From Marmoricola endophyticus (lineage in GTDB: Bacteria; Actinomycetota; Actinomycetes; Propionibacteriales; Nocardioidaceae): 64,000 nt of DNA. The stretch lies in NCBI RefSeq assembly GCF_014644415.1, contig NZ_BMKQ01000001.1, positions 3,051,217-3,115,216 on the forward strand, read 5' to 3'. Of this stretch, positions 25,923 to 35,220 are shown one piece after another. Under the pieces are notes generated by a model. That model had not been told where the DNA came from. It did not search any database and saw nothing but the letters and a program-made list of their open reading frames with translations. Every line of letters begins with the position of its first letter. The stretch's first letter is position 1. The position numbers and the translations under genes are program-made.

Positions 25923-26581
25923 GGCTGGGAGGCTACCGCGCCCTCGTAGAGCCAGTACGCCTCGTCCCGTCCCTGGAGCCGTACCGGCAGCTCGATCTCC
26001 TCGCACCGGCCGAGCACCGCCGTCACCGCGGCCGCCAGGGCGGACGAGCGGTCGGCCGACCAGACGACCAGGCGACCACCCGGCCGCAGCACCTGGCGGA
26101 CCTTCCGCAGGCCGTCGACGGCGTACAGCGCGGCGTTCGCGTTGTGCACGAGGTTGTCCGGACCGTTGTCGACGTCGAGCAGCACCAGGTCGTACGACGG
26201 CCCGGTGCCCGGCGAGAGCAGGTCGGCCACGTCGCCGACGACGACCTCGAGCCGCGGGTCGTCCAGCAGTGCCGGCCCGTGGGGGACGGTGCCGTCGCGC
26301 AGCCACGCCACGAGCCGCGGCTCGAGCTCGGCGACGACGCACCGCTCGACCCGGTCGTCGTCCAGGACGGCGGCCGCGGTGAACCCCAGTCCCAACCCGC
26401 CGACGAGCACCGTGAGCGGTCCGGGACCGGCCTGCGCCAGCGCGGCCGTGGCCAGGGCGCGCTCCGTCGAGGTCTCGGCCGTGTCCATGACGAACAGCCC
26501 GTTGGCCCGCAGCTCCAGCGTGCCGTCCTCGCGGACCCTCAGCGCCAGGTCGTCGCGGGTGCGAGCGACGTCCCTGGCCAT
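25919..26581 (-). CDS. spermidine synthase-like methyltransferase-fold protein
   Basis: 220 residues. SAM-binding-like Rossmann fold: [16 protein letters not shown] (glycine-rich motif I, near 59), [14 protein letters not shown] (motif II acidic residue near 81), and [17 protein letters not shown] (near 130), where spermidine synthases have the catalytic Asp. The N-terminal beta domain is short ([34 protein letters not shown]). True aminopropyltransferases are about 280 residues, so it may act on another amine or be a methyltransferase. ATG overlaps the stop of the oxidase by 1 nt (TGATG), and its stop overlaps fumC. Confidence 0.75.
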   Translation of the reverse strand: MARDVARTRDDLALRVREDGTLELRANGLFVMDTAETSTERALATAALAQAGPGPLTVLVGGLGLGFTAAAVLDDDRVERCVVAELEPRLVAWLRDGTVPHGPALLDDPRLEVVVGDVADLLSPGTGPSYDLVLLDVDNGPDNLVHNANAALYAVDGLRKVRQVLRPGGRLVVWSADRSSALAAAVTAVLGRCEEIELPVRLQGRDEAYWLYEGAVASQP

Positions 26582-28098
26582 CAGCGGACGTAGGACACGA
26601 CGGTCATCATGCCCAGCGCGCCGTGGTAGAGGTTGTGGCAGTGCAGCAGCCACTGGCCCGGGTTGTCGGTGTCCAGGTCGACCGCCAGCCGCTGCCCGGG
26701 CAGCACGTTGACGGTGTCCTTCCGCACCCCCGGCCGCCCGCCGCTCACGACGGCGTAGGTGTGGCCGTGCAGGTGCATCGGGTGGAACATCGTCGTCCGG
26801 TTGTCCAGCACCAGCCGCACGCGCTGACCCGAGAGGACGTCGAGCGGCTCGTGCTCGTCGTACGTCTTGTCGTTGATGGTCCACGTCCGCCCACCGCGCA
26901 CCATCCGCAGCACCACCGGCAGCGTGGCGTCGGGCTTCCTCGCCCGCAGGGCCACCGCCTCGGTCGGGCGGAGGTCGGCGTAGGTCAGCAGCCGTCCGGC
27001 CGGCCCCGCCGCCCCGGCGGCCGGGGTGACGCCGCTCGCGCTGCGCAGCACCGCGCGCGCCGGCGGGTCCTCCTTGCCCTCGGGGACCACGTCGATCGGG
27101 AAGGCGCCGTCGCCGGCGGTGACCAGGACGTCGTACCGCTCGGCCATCCCGATCACCAGCGCGTCCACCTCGACCGGCTCGACGGGGAAGCCGTCACTGG
27201 CCACGACGGTCATCCGGTGCCCGCCGATCGCGACGCGGTAGGCCGTGTCCCCGCCGGCGTTGACCAGCCGGAACCGGATCCGGCGGCCCGGGCGGGTCGA
27301 GACGACGTACGGATCCGCCGGCGGTCGTCCGTTGACCAGGTGCAGCGGGTAGGCGACGTCGCCGGTGTCGGTGCCCAGCGGGTGGGTGGCGTCCACCCCG
27401 CCGTCGCTCGACATCTCCATGCCACCCATGTCACCCATGCCGTTCCTCGCCAGGTCCTCGAGGTTTGCCTGCGGCGAGCGGCCGACGCCGTCGGTCCAGT
27501 CGTCGAGGTGCAGCACGACGTCCTCGTCGTACGACAGCGGCTCGTCGGGGTCCTCGACGACGAGCGGGCCGCTGAGCCCGCCGTCGCGCTGCAGCTCGAC
27601 GTGCGGGTGGTACCAGTAGGTGCCGGCGTGCGGCACCGCGAAGTCGTACGTCGTCGTGGCCCCGGGCGCGGTGGGCGTCATCGTCACGTCCGGTACGCCG
27701 TCCATGTCGTTGCGCAGCGCGAGGCCGTGCCAGTGGACGGTCGTCGGGTCGTCCAGCCCGTTGGTCATCGTGATGCGCAGCCGGTCGCCGACGGCGGCGC
27801 GGATCTCCCGGCCCGGGAGGGCACCGTCGTACACCGTGGTGCGGGCGGACCGACCGGCCAGGTCGACCGTCCCCGGGGCGGCGGTGAGCCGGCGGGAGAC
27901 CGTACGACCCGAGCGCGCCCTGGCCCGCTCCGCCGCGGCGACCTCCGGCGAGCGTGGACCGATGCGGTCGACACCGTCGCGGGCCAGGGCCAGTGCCGTC
28001 GCTCCGCCCGCCACGGCGAGCACGCCGACTCCCGCCCCTGCTTGGAGGACGCGGCGCCGCGCCATGCGCGGTGACGGAGCGTCGGTCGGCTCGCTCAC
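26581..28098 (-). CDS. multicopper oxidase, Tat-exported (laccase/CueO-like)
   Basis: 505 residues. A twin-arginine type N terminus ([22 protein letters not shown]) directs folded export. Copper motifs all present: HWHG near 123, YHPH near 162, HPMHLHGH near 438 and [12 protein letters not shown] near 487, the last with the Cys-His type 1/type 3 bridge and a Met axial ligand. A Met/Gly/Asp-rich insert near 220-232 ([10 protein letters not shown]) recalls the copper-binding Met-rich segment of CueO, pointing to cuprous oxidation and copper tolerance. First gene of a coupled operon with a polyamine-synthase-like gene and fumC. ATG at 28098. Confidence 0.92.
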   Translation of the reverse strand: MSEPTDAPSPRMARRRVLQAGAGVGVLAVAGGATALALARDGVDRIGPRSPEVAAAERARARSGRTVSRRLTAAPGTVDLAGRSARTTVYDGALPGREIRAAVGDRLRITMTNGLDDPTTVHWHGLALRNDMDGVPDVTMTPTAPGATTTYDFAVPHAGTYWYHPHVELQRDGGLSGPLVVEDPDEPLSYDEDVVLHLDDWTDGVGRSPQANLEDLARNGMGDMGGMEMSSDGGVDATHPLGTDTGDVAYPLHLVNGRPPADPYVVSTRPGRRIRFRLVNAGGDTAYRVAIGGHRMTVVASDGFPVEPVEVDALVIGMAERYDVLVTAGDGAFPIDVVPEGKEDPPARAVLRSASGVTPAAGAAGPAGRLLTYADLRPTEAVALRARKPDATLPVVLRMVRGGRTWTINDKTYDEHEPLDVLSGQRVRLVLDNRTTMFHPMHLHGHTYAVVSGGRPGVRKDTVNVLPGQRLAVDLDTDNPGQWLLHCHNLYHGALGMMTVVSYVR

Positions 28099-28208
28099 GC
28101 ACTCACGCTCTCACACGGCGCCTGACTCGCAGCCGTCTGTCAGGTCCCTCTCAGGCGGCTCTCCTACGGTCGTTGAAACGTCAATCTCCCCGAGCCGAAA
28201 GGCCCACG

Positions 28209-28661
28209 ATGAGCACCGCAGCCCCCTTCCGTGACGTCACCCTCCTGCTCGCCCGCGTCCTGCTCGGGGTGGTGCTGGTCGCCCACGGCTGGCAGAAGCT
28301 CGACGGCGGCGGGGTCGCGGGCACCGCCGACGGTTTCGCCCAGATGGGCATCCCGGCGGCGACCGCGGCCGCGGTGTTCGCGATCGGTGTCGAGGTCGTC
28401 GGCGGCGCGCTGCTCGTGCTCGGCGTGCTGACCCGCGTGATCGGTGTCCTGGTGCTCGCCGACATGGCCGGTGCGTTCTGGTACGTCCACCGCGACGCCG
28501 GTGTGTTCGTCGCGGACGGCGGGTGGGAGCTGGTGGCGGTGATCGGAGTCCTCGGCCTCGCCCTGGCCGGCACCGGTGCCGGGCGGATCTCGGTCGACGG
28601 CCTGGTCGGTCGGCTGCGGGGAGGCCGGCGTACCACCGACACGACGCCGGCTGCGGCCTGA
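28209..28661 (+). CDS. DoxX family membrane protein
   Basis: 150 residues, four predicted helices. The DoxX start LLLARVLLGVVLVAHGWQKL, then a second helix pair (AVFAIGVEVVGGALLVLGVLTRVIGVLVLADM) and ELVAVIGVLGLALAGTGAGRISVDGL are typical. In mycobacteria a DoxX partner links a superoxide dismutase and a thiol transferase (SodA-DoxX-SseA); here neither is adjacent, but it is divergent from the copper oxidase gene. ATG at 28209 with GAAAGGC upstream. Confidence 0.85.
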   Translation: MSTAAPFRDVTLLLARVLLGVVLVAHGWQKLDGGGVAGTADGFAQMGIPAATAAAVFAIGVEVVGGALLVLGVLTRVIGVLVLADMAGAFWYVHRDAGVFVADGGWELVAVIGVLGLALAGTGAGRISVDGLVGRLRGGRRTTDTTPAAA

Positions 28662-28711
28662 ATCACCCCCAGGGCGCGGGTGCCACTCGCGTGGCTGGGT
28701 ACGACGACCTC

Positions 28712-28942
28712 ATGAGCACTCCCGACGAGCAGGACCAGCAGGGTGAGGTCTCCGAGGTCAGCGCGATGGACCCGGCCGACGCAGACACCCCCATCCAGCC
28801 CGACCAGGCCACGCAGGGTGCGCCCGAGATGGAGAGCGGCGAGGTGCAGACCGACGCCGAGGCGGGGCCCAACGCGCGCATCGACCAGAAGGTGACGAAG
28901 AAGGACGAGGCACCGGGTCAGCGACCGGCCAGCGAGCGCTGA
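28712..28942 (+). CDS. small acidic, probably disordered protein
   Basis: 76 residues, rich in Glu, Asp, Gln and Pro (DEQDQQGEVSEVSAMDPADADTPIQPDQ), no hydrophobic segment and a basic patch near the end (RIDQKVTKKDEAPGQR). ATG at 28712. Codon pattern is consistent with coding. Family and function not recognised; similar short acidic proteins are frequent in actinobacteria. Confidence 0.5.
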   Translation: MSTPDEQDQQGEVSEVSAMDPADADTPIQPDQATQGAPEMESGEVQTDAEAGPNARIDQKVTKKDEAPGQRPASER

Positions 28943-28957
28943 CCCGGGCGCCGGGAC

Positions 28958-29671
28958 TCACCGCTCGGTGACGGTGATCGTGGAGTCGGTGCAGTCCCCG
29001 GCCTCGCGCTGCAGCGCGGACTTCTCACCCGCGTCCTGGGAGAGACCCCAGCGGATCTTCGCGGCCACCCAGTCCTTGATGTAGCGGCAGTGGTTGATCG
29101 GCGGCAGCCACTCGGCGACGTCTTGGTCGCCCTTGCTGCGGTTCAGCGAGGCCGTGACTGCCACGAGCGTGCGGGTGTCGCCGAGGTCGTTGGCGTAGTC
29201 CTCGCGCCGCTGCGCGGTCCAGGAGCTGGCGCCGGAGTCCCACACCTCGGCCAGGGGGACGACGTGGTCGATGTCCAGCGCCGACGCCGAGGTCTGCGAG
29301 ACGCCGTCGTAGTACGAGTACCACCGCCCGCCGCTCAACGAGCAGCCGGAGCCCTGGCTCGGGGCGTCGTCGGCCTCCTCGAGCAGCACCTCGTCACGGG
29401 TGTCGCACCCGTCGCCGTCGGCGTCGATCCACAGCCGGAACTTCGAGCGCTCGTACCCGGTACGGCTCTCGGTGCCGACCGGGATCTCGTCGATCGCCGA
29501 GGTCAGCGGGCCGGAGTACGTCGTACCGGCCGCGCGCGGTGCAGCGGCGGGGCCTGCGTCGGCGTACGTCGGCGCGCCGGTGGTGGCGAGCACGGTGGTG
29601 GTGAGGGCAGCGGTGAGCAGGGCGGCGGACGCCCTCCCGAGATGGAGGTCCATGGCCCGACTGTGCGACAC
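28958..29671 (-). CDS. secreted HNH-type nuclease (DUF1524/GmrSD C-terminal-like)
   Basis: 237 residues. Signal peptide at about 1-38 (LLTAALTTTVLATTGAPTYADA, cleavage after ADA). The mature part carries ALDIDHVVPLAEVWDSGAS near 135 (the DHV core His of the HNH fold) and ASLNRSKGDQDVAEWLPP near 178 (Asn and Lys of the second half). Four Cys suggest disulfides outside the cell. Presumed extracellular nuclease for nutrient use or competition. GTG at 29671 has GGGAG 5 bp upstream; an ATG at 29653 is an alternative that leaves the signal peptide intact. Confidence 0.85.
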   Translation of the reverse strand: MSHSRAMDLHLGRASAALLTAALTTTVLATTGAPTYADAGPAAAPRAAGTTYSGPLTSAIDEIPVGTESRTGYERSKFRLWIDADGDGCDTRDEVLLEEADDAPSQGSGCSLSGGRWYSYYDGVSQTSASALDIDHVVPLAEVWDSGASSWTAQRREDYANDLGDTRTLVAVTASLNRSKGDQDVAEWLPPINHCRYIKDWVAAKIRWGLSQDAGEKSALQREAGDCTDSTITVTER

Positions 29672-29716
29672 CGCTCCCGCGAGGGGAACCCCGCAGGAGC
29701 GGTGTTCACACGATCG

Positions 29717-30937
29717 TCACTGCGCCGCGTGCGCTCCACCGGCGTGGGCGGGCTCGAGTGCCGGCGAGCTGCCGGCGTTCCCGGCGTCGACGGTGAGGTT
29801 CTCGCCGGTGCTCGGGTCGAAGAGGTGGATCTTGGAGGTGTCGACCCAGATCTCGGCCTGGTCGCCCTCCGTGATCCGGCTCGCTCCGTCCAGCGAGACC
29901 ACCATCTGGGTACGCATGGCGTCGCCGTCGAGGTCCTTCTCGAGCTCCAGCAGCTTCTCGGTCACCTCCGGCGGCGCCTCGAAGGGGATGTAGGCGTACG
30001 ACTCGTTGCCCAGCCACTCCACGAAGTCGACCGACGCCGTGAACGTCGTCCCGCCCCGCGTGTCGACCACCGAGGCGTCCTCGAAGTGCTCGGGACGGAT
30101 CCCGGCGATCAGCAGCCCGCGGTCGCGCGCCTTGGCTGCCCGCTCCTCGCTGATCTCGACCGACCCGAACGGCAGCGACAGGGTGTTCCCCTCGACGGTG
30201 GCCGGCAGGAAGTTCATCGGCGGTGAGCCGATGAAGCCGGCCACGAACAGGTTGACCGGGTTGGTGTAGAGCTGCCGCGGGCTGGCCAGCTGCTGAAGGA
30301 CCCCCCGCTTGAGCACGGCCACCCGGTCGCCCAGCGTCATCGCCTCGGTCTGGTCGTGGGTGACGTACACGGTGGTGATGCCCAGCCGCTTCTGCAGCCG
30401 TGCGATCTCGGTACGCATCTGCCCGCGGAGCTTGGCGTCGAGGTTGGACAGCGGCTCGTCGAAGAGGAACGCGTCGGCGTCGCGCACGATCGCCCGGCCC
30501 ATCGCGACCCGCTGGCGCTGGCCACCGGAGAGGTTGCCCGGCTTGCGCTCCAGGTGCTCGTCGAGCTCGAGGGTCTTGCTCGCCTCGCGCACCTTGGTGT
30601 CGATCTCCTGCTCCGGCACGTCGCCCTTGAGGCGCAGCGGGAACGCGATGTTCTCGTACACGCTCAGGTGCGGGTAGAGCGCGTAGTTCTGGAACACCAT
30701 CGCCAGGTTGCGGTCACGAGGGGCCAGGTCGTTCATCCGCTGCCCGCCGATGACCATGTCGCCGGAGGTGATGTCCTCCAGCCCGACGATCATCCGCAGC
30801 AGGGTCGACTTCCCGCAGCCCGACGGACCGACCAGGATCACGAACTCCCCGTCGGCCACGTCGATGCTGACGTCGTTCACGGCCGGGAACCCGTCGCCGT
30901 ACTTCTTGACGATGTTCTTCATCTCGATGGAGGCCAT
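29717..30937 (-). CDS. sugar ABC transporter ATPase (MsmK/UgpC/SugC type)
   Basis: 406 residues. ABC ATPase domain with Walker A GPSGCGKST near 37, Q-loop FQNYALYPH, signature LSGGQRQRVAMGRA near 136, Walker B AFLFDEP and H-loop VTHDQTEAMT; from about residue 240 a regulatory MalK-like OB domain pair. Powers the two permeases encoded just upstream; the gap to the permease is 3 bp. The long C-terminal domain with an Ala-rich tail is typical of the actinobacterial class that may serve several sugar importers. Confidence 0.94.
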   Translation of the reverse strand: MASIEMKNIVKKYGDGFPAVNDVSIDVADGEFVILVGPSGCGKSTLLRMIVGLEDITSGDMVIGGQRMNDLAPRDRNLAMVFQNYALYPHLSVYENIAFPLRLKGDVPEQEIDTKVREASKTLELDEHLERKPGNLSGGQRQRVAMGRAIVRDADAFLFDEPLSNLDAKLRGQMRTEIARLQKRLGITTVYVTHDQTEAMTLGDRVAVLKRGVLQQLASPRQLYTNPVNLFVAGFIGSPPMNFLPATVEGNTLSLPFGSVEISEERAAKARDRGLLIAGIRPEHFEDASVVDTRGGTTFTASVDFVEWLGNESYAYIPFEAPPEVTEKLLELEKDLDGDAMRTQMVVSLDGASRITEGDQAEIWVDTSKIHLFDPSTGENLTVDAGNAGSSPALEPAHAGGAHAAQ

Positions 30938-30940
30938 GGC

Positions 30941-31780
30941 TCAACCCTTCACTGCGCCGGAGGTCAGCCCGGACACGATCTTTCGCTGGAACAGCAGGAC
31001 GATGATGATGATGGGGACGGTGACGACGACCGACGCCGTCGCCAGCTGGCCGTACGGCGGGTTGAACGGGTCGGGCCCCACGAAGAACGACATCTGCGCG
31101 GGCACCGTGCGCGACCCGGTCGTGGTGGTCAGCGAGATCGCGAGGACGAACTCGTTCCAGGCGAAGAAGAAGGTCAGGATCGCGGCCGTGAAGACCCCCG
31201 GCGCGGCCAGCGGGACGATCACCTTGCGGAAGGCCTGCCACGAGGTCGCGCCGTCCACCTGGGCGGCCTGCTCCATCTCCCACGGGATCTCGCGGAAGAA
31301 CGCCGACAGCGTCCAGATCGCCAGCGGCAGCGTGAACGACATGTACGGGATGATCAGCCCGGGCCAGGTGTTGAACAGCCCGATCGCGGTCCACATGTCG
31401 AACAGCGGCCCGACCAGCGAGACGACCGGGAACATCGCGATGGCGAGGGCGATCGAGAGCACCACCCGCTTGCCCTTGAACTCCAGCCGTGCGATGGCGT
31501 ACGCCGCGAGTGTCGCGAAGACGACCGAGAGCAGCGTGGCGATCAGCGAGATGCCCAGGGAGTTGCGCAGCGCGTCGAGGAAGTCCGGGTTGGCAAGGAT
31601 GTCCTTGTAGTTCTGCAGCGTCCAGTCCTTGGGGAGGAACTGCGGGCTGCCCGCGGCCGTCTCGTCGACGCCCTTGAAGGACAGCGACAGGATCCACACC
31701 ACCGGCAGCAGGCACCAGACGAGGATGACGACGAAGCCGACGCCGGTGCCGACAGCGGTCCGGCGGTCCGTGGTAGCCAC
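30941..31780 (-). CDS. sugar ABC transporter permease (MalG/SugB type)
   Basis: 279 residues, six predicted helices, MalG-like. The cytoplasmic coupling loop EMEQAAQVDGATSWQAFRKVIVPLAAPG (near 190) carries the EAA motif. Inner-membrane half of the importer channel. GTG start at 31780 overlaps the previous stop by one base (TAGTG). Confidence 0.93.
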   Translation of the reverse strand: MATTDRRTAVGTGVGFVVILVWCLLPVVWILSLSFKGVDETAAGSPQFLPKDWTLQNYKDILANPDFLDALRNSLGISLIATLLSVVFATLAAYAIARLEFKGKRVVLSIALAIAMFPVVSLVGPLFDMWTAIGLFNTWPGLIIPYMSFTLPLAIWTLSAFFREIPWEMEQAAQVDGATSWQAFRKVIVPLAAPGVFTAAILTFFFAWNEFVLAISLTTTTGSRTVPAQMSFFVGPDPFNPPYGQLATASVVVTVPIIIIVLLFQRKIVSGLTSGAVKG

Positions 31781-32736
31781 TAGCCCTCACCCCTCGCCTG
31801 GGCCAGGTCGACCCGGAACAGCTTGACGATCCCGAACGCGATCAGCAGCACGGTGAGGAACAGCAGCACCGACAGCGCCGACCCGAGCCCGAGCTGGAAT
31901 TGCTCGATCACCTGCGTGTAGGTCAGGAACGACGAGGACGCCGTCCCCTGCGCGCCCTTGGTCATCACGAAGATGTTGTCGAAGATCCGGAACGCGTCGA
32001 GGGCCCGGAAGAGCACCGCGACCATGATCGCCGCACGCATGTTGGGCAGGATCACCCGGCGCAGCCGCTGCCACCAGGTGGCGCCGTCGACCTTCGCCGC
32101 CTCGATCATGTCCTCGCTGACCTGGGAGAGCCCGGCCAGCAGCAGCAGCGACATGAAGGGCGTCGTCTTCCAGATCTCCGAGATCATGATCGCGAACATC
32201 GAGGTGCCGTAGCCGCCGAACCAGTTGGTGTCGGGGCTGATCCCCGGCAGCCACGCGAACGCCGAGTTCACCCAGCCGTTGTTGAGGCTGAAGGTGAACT
32301 GCCAGGCGAAGGCGGAGACGACGGTGATGATGCCGTACGGGATGAGGATCGCGGTCCGGATCGCCCCCCGGGCGAACACGATCCGGTGCATCACCATCGC
32401 GAACACGAAGCCGATCACCAGCTCCACCGCGACGGTCACCACCATGATCAGCACGGTGTTGAACGTGTCGCGCCAGAACAGCGAGTCGGTCAGCACCGTG
32501 GCGTAGTTGCCCAGGCCCACGAACTGCCGGTCGTCGGGAGTGGTCAGGCGGTACTTGAACAGCGAGAGGTACAGCGCCTGCAGCATCGGGTACGCCGTCA
32601 CCAGCACCATGAGGATCACGGCCGGCGCGACCAGCCGCTGCCCGAGGCGGTTCTCGGCCTTGGCCCGGTCGCTGGCAGGCGCCTTGGGCTTCGGGCGGCT
32701 CGTGTGGGCCCCGCGGGGGGCGGCCACGGCGCTCAT
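31780..32736 (-). CDS. sugar ABC transporter permease (MalF/SugA type)
   Basis: 318 residues with a charged cytosolic N terminus (SRPKPKAPASDRAKAENRLG) and six predicted helices; EAA loop EDMIEAAKVDGATWWQRLRRVILPNM near 225. Pairs with the following MalG-type permease. ATG overlaps the stop of the binding-protein gene by one base (TGATG). The open frame continues upstream through the binding-protein gene in another frame and is not used. Confidence 0.93.
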   Translation of the reverse strand: MSAVAAPRGAHTSRPKPKAPASDRAKAENRLGQRLVAPAVILMVLVTAYPMLQALYLSLFKYRLTTPDDRQFVGLGNYATVLTDSLFWRDTFNTVLIMVVTVAVELVIGFVFAMVMHRIVFARGAIRTAILIPYGIITVVSAFAWQFTFSLNNGWVNSAFAWLPGISPDTNWFGGYGTSMFAIMISEIWKTTPFMSLLLLAGLSQVSEDMIEAAKVDGATWWQRLRRVILPNMRAAIMVAVLFRALDAFRIFDNIFVMTKGAQGTASSSFLTYTQVIEQFQLGLGSALSVLLFLTVLLIAFGIVKLFRVDLAQARGEG

Positions 32737-34040
32737 CAGAGCAGCTTCTTCTGCTTGAGGACGTCGCGGATGAACTGCGCCGACTTTTCCGGCGTGGTGT
32801 CCGGGTTGACCGCGCTCGGCGGGTGCCAGGTCGACTGCAGCGCCCCGGAGATGTCGCTCCAGTACGGCGTCACCGTGCGCGGCGCGGCCCGGTCGAGGCT
32901 GCGCTGCCACAGGTCGAGCAGGTCCTGGGGGTAGATCTTCTTCAGCGGCTTGTAGTCGTACCCCGCCGCGCTCGCCGGCATGTTGCCCGTCAGCTCGGCG
33001 TTGACGCCCTGGTTGGTGGGCTTGGTGATGCACGCCGTCGCCTCGATCGCGTCCTCCACGTGGTCGGAGTACTTGCTCACCCCGATGCCGATGCCGCCGT
33101 ACGGCGGGCGCGACGTGGTCGTGCTGCCGTCGCCGGCGACGGTCTCGGGGTACGGCGCGTACCCGAGGTCCTTCTTCACCTCGGGCTGGGTCTCGTCGTA
33201 GTTGGTCCAGATGTAGGTCCAGTTGACGAGGAACGCGCCCTGGTCGGAGCCGAAGGTCGCGCCGGCCTGCCCCTCCTGCGACACCGAGAGGTCGGCCGGG
33301 GCGGCCTTGGAACGGGCCAGCTCGGCCACCACCTTCGCCGCGTCCTTGCCGGCCTGGGAGCTCACGTCGATGGTGGCGTCGTCGCCGCGGCTGGTGTTGC
33401 TGGCCAGCTCGCCTCCGGCGCCGGAGATGAGGGCGTTGATCCACACGGAGTAGCCCTCGTACTTGTTGGCCTGCACGGCGACCTTGCCGCCGTTGGCGGA
33501 GGCGGCCTTGATGATCTGGTCCCAGGTGACCGGCTTGCTCATGTCGATGCCGGCCTTCTGCACGAAGGACTTGCGGTACCAGAGGACCTGCACGTTGGAC
33601 CACAGCGGCGCCACGACGATCTTGTCCTGCCAGGTGGCGGCCTTGGTCGCGCCGTCGAAGGACTGCTCGCGCAGGGCGTCCTGCATGCTCTCGGGGAACG
33701 GTGCGAGGAAGCCGGCGTTGGCGAACTCCGCGGTGTACGGCGGGTCGATGCTCATGATGTCGATTCCCGAGTCCTTGGCGGCCAGGCGGCGGGCGAGCTG
33801 CACCCGCTGCTGGCCGGCGTCCTGGGGGAGGACCTGGGTCTTGATCGTGTAGTCGTCGGTGCTGCAGTTCTTGGCGACGGCGTCCTGGCCCCCGTTGTCC
33901 GGGTTGATGTACCAGGTCAGCGTCGTCCCGCCCGAACCGCCGCACGCGGCCAGCAGCGACGCGGCGAGCCCGAGTCCCAGCCCCGCGACGACCGGGCGTC
34001 GCCACCGCCGCGGCGAGCGCGGATCCTGCCCACGGAGCAT
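32736..34040 (-). CDS. sugar ABC transporter substrate-binding lipoprotein (LpqY-like)
   Basis: 434 residues. Lipoprotein signal: basic start (RSPRRWRRPVVAGLGLGL) and lipobox LLAACG with Cys33. Mature part is a family 1 extracellular solute-binding protein (LTWYINPDNGGQ..., IDIMSIDPPYTAEFANAGFL, WYRKSFVQKAGIDMSKPVTWDQII). Gene order binding protein-MalF-MalG-ATPase equals that of mycobacterial lpqY-sugABC, the trehalose recycling importer; the opening of the mature protein also resembles LpqY-type proteins. Trehalose is therefore a reasonable but unproven substrate; other alpha-glucosides are possible. ATG at 34040 preceded by GGGAGGGA. Confidence 0.9.
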   Translation of the reverse strand: MLRGQDPRSPRRWRRPVVAGLGLGLAASLLAACGGSGGTTLTWYINPDNGGQDAVAKNCSTDDYTIKTQVLPQDAGQQRVQLARRLAAKDSGIDIMSIDPPYTAEFANAGFLAPFPESMQDALREQSFDGATKAATWQDKIVVAPLWSNVQVLWYRKSFVQKAGIDMSKPVTWDQIIKAASANGGKVAVQANKYEGYSVWINALISGAGGELASNTSRGDDATIDVSSQAGKDAAKVVAELARSKAAPADLSVSQEGQAGATFGSDQGAFLVNWTYIWTNYDETQPEVKKDLGYAPYPETVAGDGSTTTSRPPYGGIGIGVSKYSDHVEDAIEATACITKPTNQGVNAELTGNMPASAAGYDYKPLKKIYPQDLLDLWQRSLDRAAPRTVTPYWSDISGALQSTWHPPSAVNPDTTPEKSAQFIRDVLKQKKLL

Positions 34041-34138
34041 GGTGTCCCTCCCTCACTCACTGATGTGTGCCGGATCACATTAGTCGTACGAGGCCGGTGA
34101 GGCGCAAGGGGTAGGTGGCGGGGCGTCACCTGCAACGT

Positions 34139-34250
34139 CGAGTGGTGCCCTCCGCTGGGTCGAGTTGCGCCTCGTACCGGACCGAGCGGTGCGTTGTGCC
34201 GGTGGGCACCGGTGGAAGGCGCCACTGAAGCCGGCAGAAGGCACCACTCG
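34139..34250. repeat. 22-bp-period repeat array family C, copy 1 (3 direct + 2 inverted units)
   Basis: 20-bp units start at 34139, 34161 and 34183 (direct) and, after 6 bp, at 34209 and 34231 (inverted). Reference unit CGAGTGGTGCCTTCTGCCGG, variable at about half the positions, strongest at CGAG and CCGG. The outer ends GTCGAGTGGTGCC (34137) and GGCACCACTCGAC (34240) are a perfect 13-bp inverted repeat. It lies upstream of the sugar importer operon and directly after the alpha/beta hydrolase gene, whose stop begins inside the last bases. Confidence 0.9.
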
Positions 34251-34251
34251 A

Positions 34252-35154
34252 CTAGGAGGTGCGGTCCGCGGTGCGACGTACGCCGTCGACGATCAGCCCG
34301 TGCAGGGGCTCGGGGGTGTCGTGGCCCATGCCGCGTACGACCAGCAGCTCCGCGCCCGGTACGGCCGCCGCCGTGGCGCGCCCACCGCTGACGTGCACCA
34401 TCCGGTCGGCGTCGCCGTGGATCACCAGGGTGGGGACGTCGAGGTCGTGCAGCGCCCGGGTCCGGTCCGGCTGGGTGAGGACCGCGAGCATCTGGCGGAG
34501 CACGCCGGCGGCGCTGATCGTGCGGTCCCAGGTCTCGGCCGCCTGGGCGCGGACGACGTCGTCGGGCCGGCGGTACGCCGGCGACCCGATCCGCTGCCAC
34601 AGGCCCACGCTGGCGTCGATGTACGACGCCCGGTCGCGCTGGCGCGGGGCGAGGAGGGCGGGCAGCAGCGTCGGGTCCTGCCAGCCGACCGTGCGCCGGC
34701 CGGTGGTGGACATGATCGAGGTCATCGACCGGACCCGCTCGGGCCGGGCCAGGGCCATGCTCTGCACGATCATCCCGCCCATGGACACCCCGCAGACGTG
34801 GGCGGAGCTCCAACCGAGGTGGTCCATCAGGCCGAACGCGTCCTCGGCGAGGTCGCCGATCGAGTACGGCGCCCGCGTGGGCAGTCCGAGGAAGGCGCGC
34901 ACCAGCTGGGCCTTGGTCACGCGTCCCTCGCCGCGCTCCGAGCGGCCCGTCTCGCGGTTGTCGTAGCGGACCACGAAGAAGCCGGCGCGCACGAAGCGCT
35001 CGCAGATCGCGGTGTCCCACCAGGTCATCGGTCCGCCGAGGCCCATGACCAGCAGCAGCGGCTCGTCCTCGGGGTCGCCGAACGTCTGGTAGCACAGCTC
35101 GGGGCCTGCGGGCTGCGGCGCCCGCAGCTCCTCGGATCGGGCGATCTCACTCAT
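34252..35154 (-). CDS. alpha/beta hydrolase (serine nucleophile)
   Basis: 300 residues. Oxyanion region LLLVMGLGGPMTWWD near 34, nucleophile elbow VCGVSMGGMIVQ (Ser near 119), acid in VIHGDADRMV near 247 and catalytic His in RGMGHDTPEP near 276. Resembles the lactonase/methylesterase-like hydrolases (RdmC-type, DUF-free) common in actinobacteria; substrate unknown. ATG at 35154; the upstream open frame is a shadow of the divergent lipase gene. 66 bp separate the two divergent starts. Confidence 0.85.
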   Translation of the reverse strand: MSEIARSEELRAPQPAGPELCYQTFGDPEDEPLLLVMGLGGPMTWWDTAICERFVRAGFFVVRYDNRETGRSERGEGRVTKAQLVRAFLGLPTRAPYSIGDLAEDAFGLMDHLGWSSAHVCGVSMGGMIVQSMALARPERVRSMTSIMSTTGRRTVGWQDPTLLPALLAPRQRDRASYIDASVGLWQRIGSPAYRRPDDVVRAQAAETWDRTISAAGVLRQMLAVLTQPDRTRALHDLDVPTLVIHGDADRMVHVSGGRATAAAVPGAELLVVRGMGHDTPEPLHGLIVDGVRRTADRTS

Positions 35155-35220
35155 CGGCGCGAACCTATACCTGCCGGGTTCCCGCTCCCACGCGGCTGTC
35201 TCGGCTGTAACCTGCGTCAC

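Noticed and set aside
34137-34252. Reading family C array copies as CRISPR or IS ends
   Set aside because: Units reverse direction, are diverged, and have no spacers; no transposase frame lies between the 13-bp terminal repeats.
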